Shown here one piece after another: positions 61,408-64,000 of a stretch of 64,000 nucleotides of DNA. Under the pieces are notes generated by a model that saw only the letters and a program-made list of their open reading frames with translations, had not been told where the DNA came from and made no database searches. This DNA is from an uncultured Bacteroidales bacterium (GTDB lineage: Bacteria > Bacteroidota > Bacteroidia > Bacteroidales > UBA932): contig CAMJJZ010000001.1 in NCBI GenBank assembly GCA_946406275.1, positions 1 through 64,000 on the forward strand. Direction: 5' to 3'. The translations under genes and the position numbers were made by a program. Numbering within the stretch: position 1 is the first letter of the stretch; each line of letters begins with the position of its first letter.

Positions 61408-61442
61408 CAAATATACAAAAAAAGGCTGACTAAGTCAGCCTC
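61408..61442 (-). terminator. Terminator overlapping the GH27 promoter
   Basis: AGGCTGAC (61423-61430) pairs with GTCAGCCT (61434-61441), followed on the minus strand by seven T, ending the SdiA-like gene transcript. Immediately beyond, TATATTTG (complement of 61408-61415) is an exact TAnnTTTG box facing GH27 (ATG at 61389). The arrangement copies the one at 16116-16168. Confidence 0.8.
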
Positions 61443-61462
61443 TTGATTTATGTTGCAAACGG

Positions 61463-63055
61463 CTATTTGTTGAAATTGGCCAGATCGGGGAATTCGTACC
61501 GGTAAAGGTATGAAGTCTCGCCGTAGTCGTCTCCTACCCAGATGCATTTGTTGATCTGGTCTACGCAGACGGATTCCGGATTCGATCCTGCAACGGGATA
61601 GGCGCCAAGATAGTCCATCCTCACGGAATATTTGCCTTCTCCGTCTACGGAATGGTCAATGTCATAGACAAAAACCTTCTTGTTTTCCGAGTCTATGATC
61701 CACAGCCAGCCGGTAAGGGGATCGTAGCTGAGGCCGGCAATCTCCGATACACGGCTCTTGTCGTAAAGCTTGGTTTCCCACAGTACCTTTTTGGCATTGA
61801 TGTCACAGAGGAAAAGGTGTGAATTGGACTGGGCGCCGGCAAATACCATTCCTTCCTTGTAGTAGGTAAGGCCCTCGATGCCCGAATTGCCGTAGCCTGC
61901 ACATGCTTCCAGAGACATCAAGGTGGAGTACCTGGTGTTGAAATCAGGCGCCTTTATGATGCCTACGCCATCAGGCTCCATGCCAAGCAAAAGGTCATGA
62001 GTGTCCGTATTGATGGAAACGTCCTCTGCGTCACCGCCGCAGTGATACTGGGAAATGACTTCTCCGGTTAGTGTGAGGCGGCCAAGTTCACCGTCGTCAC
62101 CGAGACCCCAGATGAAAGTGCCGTCTTCGCTGATGCGTACGCCTGAAAGTTCATTGAACTGGACGGTATACTTTGTCTGTTCCCCCTGCCTGGGCATTCT
62201 TGGAGGAAGGCCATTGTAGGCCTCAAGGTATGTTGTGATGTTGCCCAGATCCAGATTCTCTCCAACCTTGAGGGTCCTGCCATAGATCGAGGTAAAGGAT
62301 GCAGTCCAGGAATCTCCCTTGGCAAGGTAAATGGTGAAGCCTTTGGCAAACGGGAAGTCTCCTGGGAAGTATATCTGAGCCTTGCCGGAAACGATGCTGC
62401 CGTAGCGGAAAGGATATCCGTCGTTCTGCTTGTAATTGAACTTGGTGGTCTGGGAACTGTATTCAGACTCGAAACGGGTTATGCATATACCCTCACGGTC
62501 TGTAGAACAGATTGCCCAGTTGTCATAATCTCCGTCCACGGAGAACGAGATCATGGAAGACACATCCGTGAAAGTGAAAGTATCGTCCTTCAGATAAGCC
62601 TGGGTAAGGAGGTCTTCACACTTTTCGAAAGTGGTCTTGATCTTGAGTACGCCCTTGTAAAGATATACGGATTCCGCAGGCCAGGCGGCATAGAGGCCGT
62701 CGGGGTCGAAGGGAGCCTCCGTAACGGAGCTGAGATTGCCCGTGGCGGTCTTGCCGTCGGCGGAGATGTCTCCGGCCGCAAGGGTGACGATTTCCGCGGA
62801 AGTTCCCAGGTTACCGTGAACGTAAATCTGGTCTCCGGCTTTCCAGGTACCTTTTAGGGGCGATGCCACAAACTTGTAGGTTCCGGGCTGGGGGCCAGTG
62901 GGCGTCTCCGTGTTGCCGTTCTGCCCATTGTTGTTCTCTTCCGGCTTCTGCTGTTCCTCATTGTTCTGCTCCGGCTCCGGATCCTGTTCGCAGGACCATG
63001 CAGTGAAGCTAAAAGCAAGAGCGGCAAGAAGTAGTATGCTGGTAAATCTCTTCAT
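61463..63055 (-). CDS. Fimbrillin-like plus SdiA-regulated beta-propeller lipoprotein
   Basis: 530 residues with an SPII signal whose Cys is in TAWSC (Cys22), followed by a Glu/Gln/Asn/Pro linker (about 24-58). The N-terminal region is fimbrillin-like (TWKAGDQIYVHG, ATGNLSSVTEAPFDPDGLYAAWPAES, then a central repeat of the fold). From about residue 295 a beta-propeller of the SdiA-regulated type follows (FNELSGVRISEDGTFIWGLGDDGEL, SGIEGLTYYKEG, EIAGLSYDPLTGWLWIIDSENKK, PESVCVDQINKCIWVGDD). Such propellers often bind metal or hydrolyse esters or phosphodiesters, but the family's role is unknown. It lies 8 bases after a DUF4832 gene and 73 bases before GH27, from which it is separated by a terminator. 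Confidence 0.7.
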   Translation of the reverse strand: MKRFTSILLLAALAFSFTAWSCEQDPEPEQNNEEQQKPEENNNGQNGNTETPTGPQPGTYKFVASPLKGTWKAGDQIYVHGNLGTSAEIVTLAAGDISADGKTATGNLSSVTEAPFDPDGLYAAWPAESVYLYKGVLKIKTTFEKCEDLLTQAYLKDDTFTFTDVSSMISFSVDGDYDNWAICSTDREGICITRFESEYSSQTTKFNYKQNDGYPFRYGSIVSGKAQIYFPGDFPFAKGFTIYLAKGDSWTASFTSIYGRTLKVGENLDLGNITTYLEAYNGLPPRMPRQGEQTKYTVQFNELSGVRISEDGTFIWGLGDDGELGRLTLTGEVISQYHCGGDAEDVSINTDTHDLLLGMEPDGVGIIKAPDFNTRYSTLMSLEACAGYGNSGIEGLTYYKEGMVFAGAQSNSHLFLCDINAKKVLWETKLYDKSRVSEIAGLSYDPLTGWLWIIDSENKKVFVYDIDHSVDGEGKYSVRMDYLGAYPVAGSNPESVCVDQINKCIWVGDDYGETSYLYRYEFPDLANFNK

Positions 63056-63063
63056 AAGCCTGA

Positions 63064-64000
63064 TTATTGAACTTCGAACAGCAGGTTGTAACCGGTCTTG
63101 GATTCAAACACGCCGGTGTTTGCAAGGGCTATGCTGTAGTCTGCACGGCCGGGGAGCAGGGGATCGGAGAGCTCCAGATAGAGCTTACCCTTGTCCGTAG
63201 AGGGTGTGAAGTAACTGACAACGCAGTTGTAGCCGCTGTGCCAGGTACGGGGATCGTAACCCAGCATGCTCCTGACAATTTTTCCGTCCGATCCTTTCCA
63301 GACCAGCCAGGCCTCGCGGGGGTTCATGGGAGCCGCATAGCCTTTGTTGTTGAAGCGGATGGTAACCTTGCAGGGCTTTCCGGCTTCTACGGCCTCGTAG
63401 TGAACGTCCTGGAGTACAAGGCGGTATCCAAGGTTCCGCTCAATCTCATCGAAGCAGCCCTGTGTCTTCCAACGGGAAAGCACGTCCTGGTTGTAACCGT
63501 CGTGGAGATAAGTCCAGTGGTAGTCGGCCAGGTCTTTGAGGGTCTGCTCGCACAGGCAGTACTCCGACACTGCGCAGGTTTCGCCGCCCATGATGGTGTA
63601 GCGGGTATCGGCCATCCAGAACAGGCGGGCGTTGTCGTCGTCGAAGGTGCCGCGGTCGTTCTTATCGGCGCCGAAGCAGTCGTTGTGACCGGCAAGGCGG
63701 GAAACAACTGAACCGTCGTGAGCGGTTACCGCAGTGATGGTGTCTTTCACGGACAGGTTGTACATCTTCATCTTGAAGGTAGGTGTACGGAGCTCAATCT
63801 GGCGCGATGCGGGAAGGGCATCCAGAAGGGCGTCGGTGAGCTGCTTGCGGGGTTTGTAGTCATTTGCCGACTTGGGGCTGAAGCCAAAGTGGCTGGTGTA
63901 ATACCATTCACCCCATACGCCCACGAAGCCTGCCTGGAGCACGAAGATCACGTCCTCGTATTTCTGCAGGGTGGGCTTGAGCTGCTCCACGTGCTTGAGG
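63064..64000 (-). CDS. DUF4874/DUF4832 protein, partial (5' end beyond window)
   Basis: The frame is open to the right edge; the true start lies outside, so about 311 residues of the C-terminal part are seen. The visible portion aligns with the protein at 19464: LKPTLQKYEDVIFVLQAGFVGVWGEW, RTPTFKMKMY, HNDCFGADKNDRGTF, IMGGETC, then YHWTYLHDGYNQDVLSRWK and the DUF4832 end VFESKTGYNLLF. The conserved glutamates (GEW and GGE) are again 109 residues apart. It is followed after 8 bases by the SdiA-like lipoprotein gene, so a DUF4832 gene once more leads to a fimbrillin-like surface protein. The GTG that could start the visible frame at 63990 is internal. Confidence 0.8.
   Translation of the reverse strand, partial: LKHVEQLKPTLQKYEDVIFVLQAGFVGVWGEWYYTSHFGFSPKSANDYKPRKQLTDALLDALPASRQIELRTPTFKMKMYNLSVKDTITAVTAHDGSVVSRLAGHNDCFGADKNDRGTFDDDNARLFWMADTRYTIMGGETCAVSEYCLCEQTLKDLADYHWTYLHDGYNQDVLSRWKTQGCFDEIERNLGYRLVLQDVHYEAVEAGKPCKVTIRFNNKGYAAPMNPREAWLVWKGSDGKIVRSMLGYDPRTWHSGYNCVVSYFTPSTDKGKLYLELSDPLLPGRADYSIALANTGVFESKTGYNLLFEVQ

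Overview
The window comes from a member of the Bacteroidales. The evidence is four SusC/SusD pairs, many SPII lipoproteins that begin MKK/MKR and end their signal in a Cys, fimbrillin-like domains, DUF4837 beside rseP, and -7 promoter boxes of the Bacteroidetes form TAnnTTTG with little sign of Shine-Dalgarno sequences. Genus and species cannot be fixed from this sequence. Most of the window looks moderately GC-rich. One island at about 50.4-56.9 kb is visibly AT-rich.

Left edge (1-7.6 kb) is housekeeping. It holds a palindrome and 51-bp tandem repeats, tRNA-Pro(CGG), rpsT and tRNA-Glu(TTC). A tightly packed leftward operon follows (M23-like protein, dxr, rseP, DUF4837 lipoprotein), then a rightward ruvX-def pair and a MINPP-type histidine phosphatase.

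From 7.7 to 50.4 kb, and again from 56.9 kb to the right edge, the window is one large glycan-utilisation region made of several operons. It encodes four SusC/SusD pairs (three closely related, one distinct), at least five lipoproteins of the DUF4874/DUF4832 type or a divergent relative, and six proteins with a CBM9-like GxFxxW module, two of them fused to fimbrillin-like domains. It also encodes two CSSC thioredoxin-like lipoproteins, a predicted DMT transporter and three unrelated phosphatases (MINPP, alkaline phosphatase, metallophosphoesterase). The glycosidases are GH2, GH31, GH109, GH20, GH123/DUF4091 and GH27. GH20, GH109, GH123 and some GH27/GH31 enzymes act on N-acetylhexosamines or galactosides, so a GalNAc/Gal-containing glycan is a reasonable guess for the substrate. 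No transcriptional regulator is encoded in the window.

Two observations stand out. First, the module DUF4832 protein - CBM9-like lipoprotein - CSSC lipoprotein occurs twice, in the same order, in two divergent operons around 17.8-26.8 kb. All DUF4832-type proteins, including a divergent one, keep two glutamates about 97-109 residues apart (GEW/AEY and GGE), which looks like the catalytic pair of a retaining TIM-barrel glycosidase. This may be an undescribed glycan-degrading system.

Second, the AT-rich island (50.4-56.9 kb) carries 2.6-kb tandem cassettes of an HELGH metallopeptidase lipoprotein plus a small lipoprotein. The cassettes share a 787-bp perfectly identical block joined to diverged 3' parts, and the third copy is a recombinant whose middle has been replaced by two unrelated small ORFs. 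It looks like a recently recombining surface-protein locus inserted between two glycan operons.
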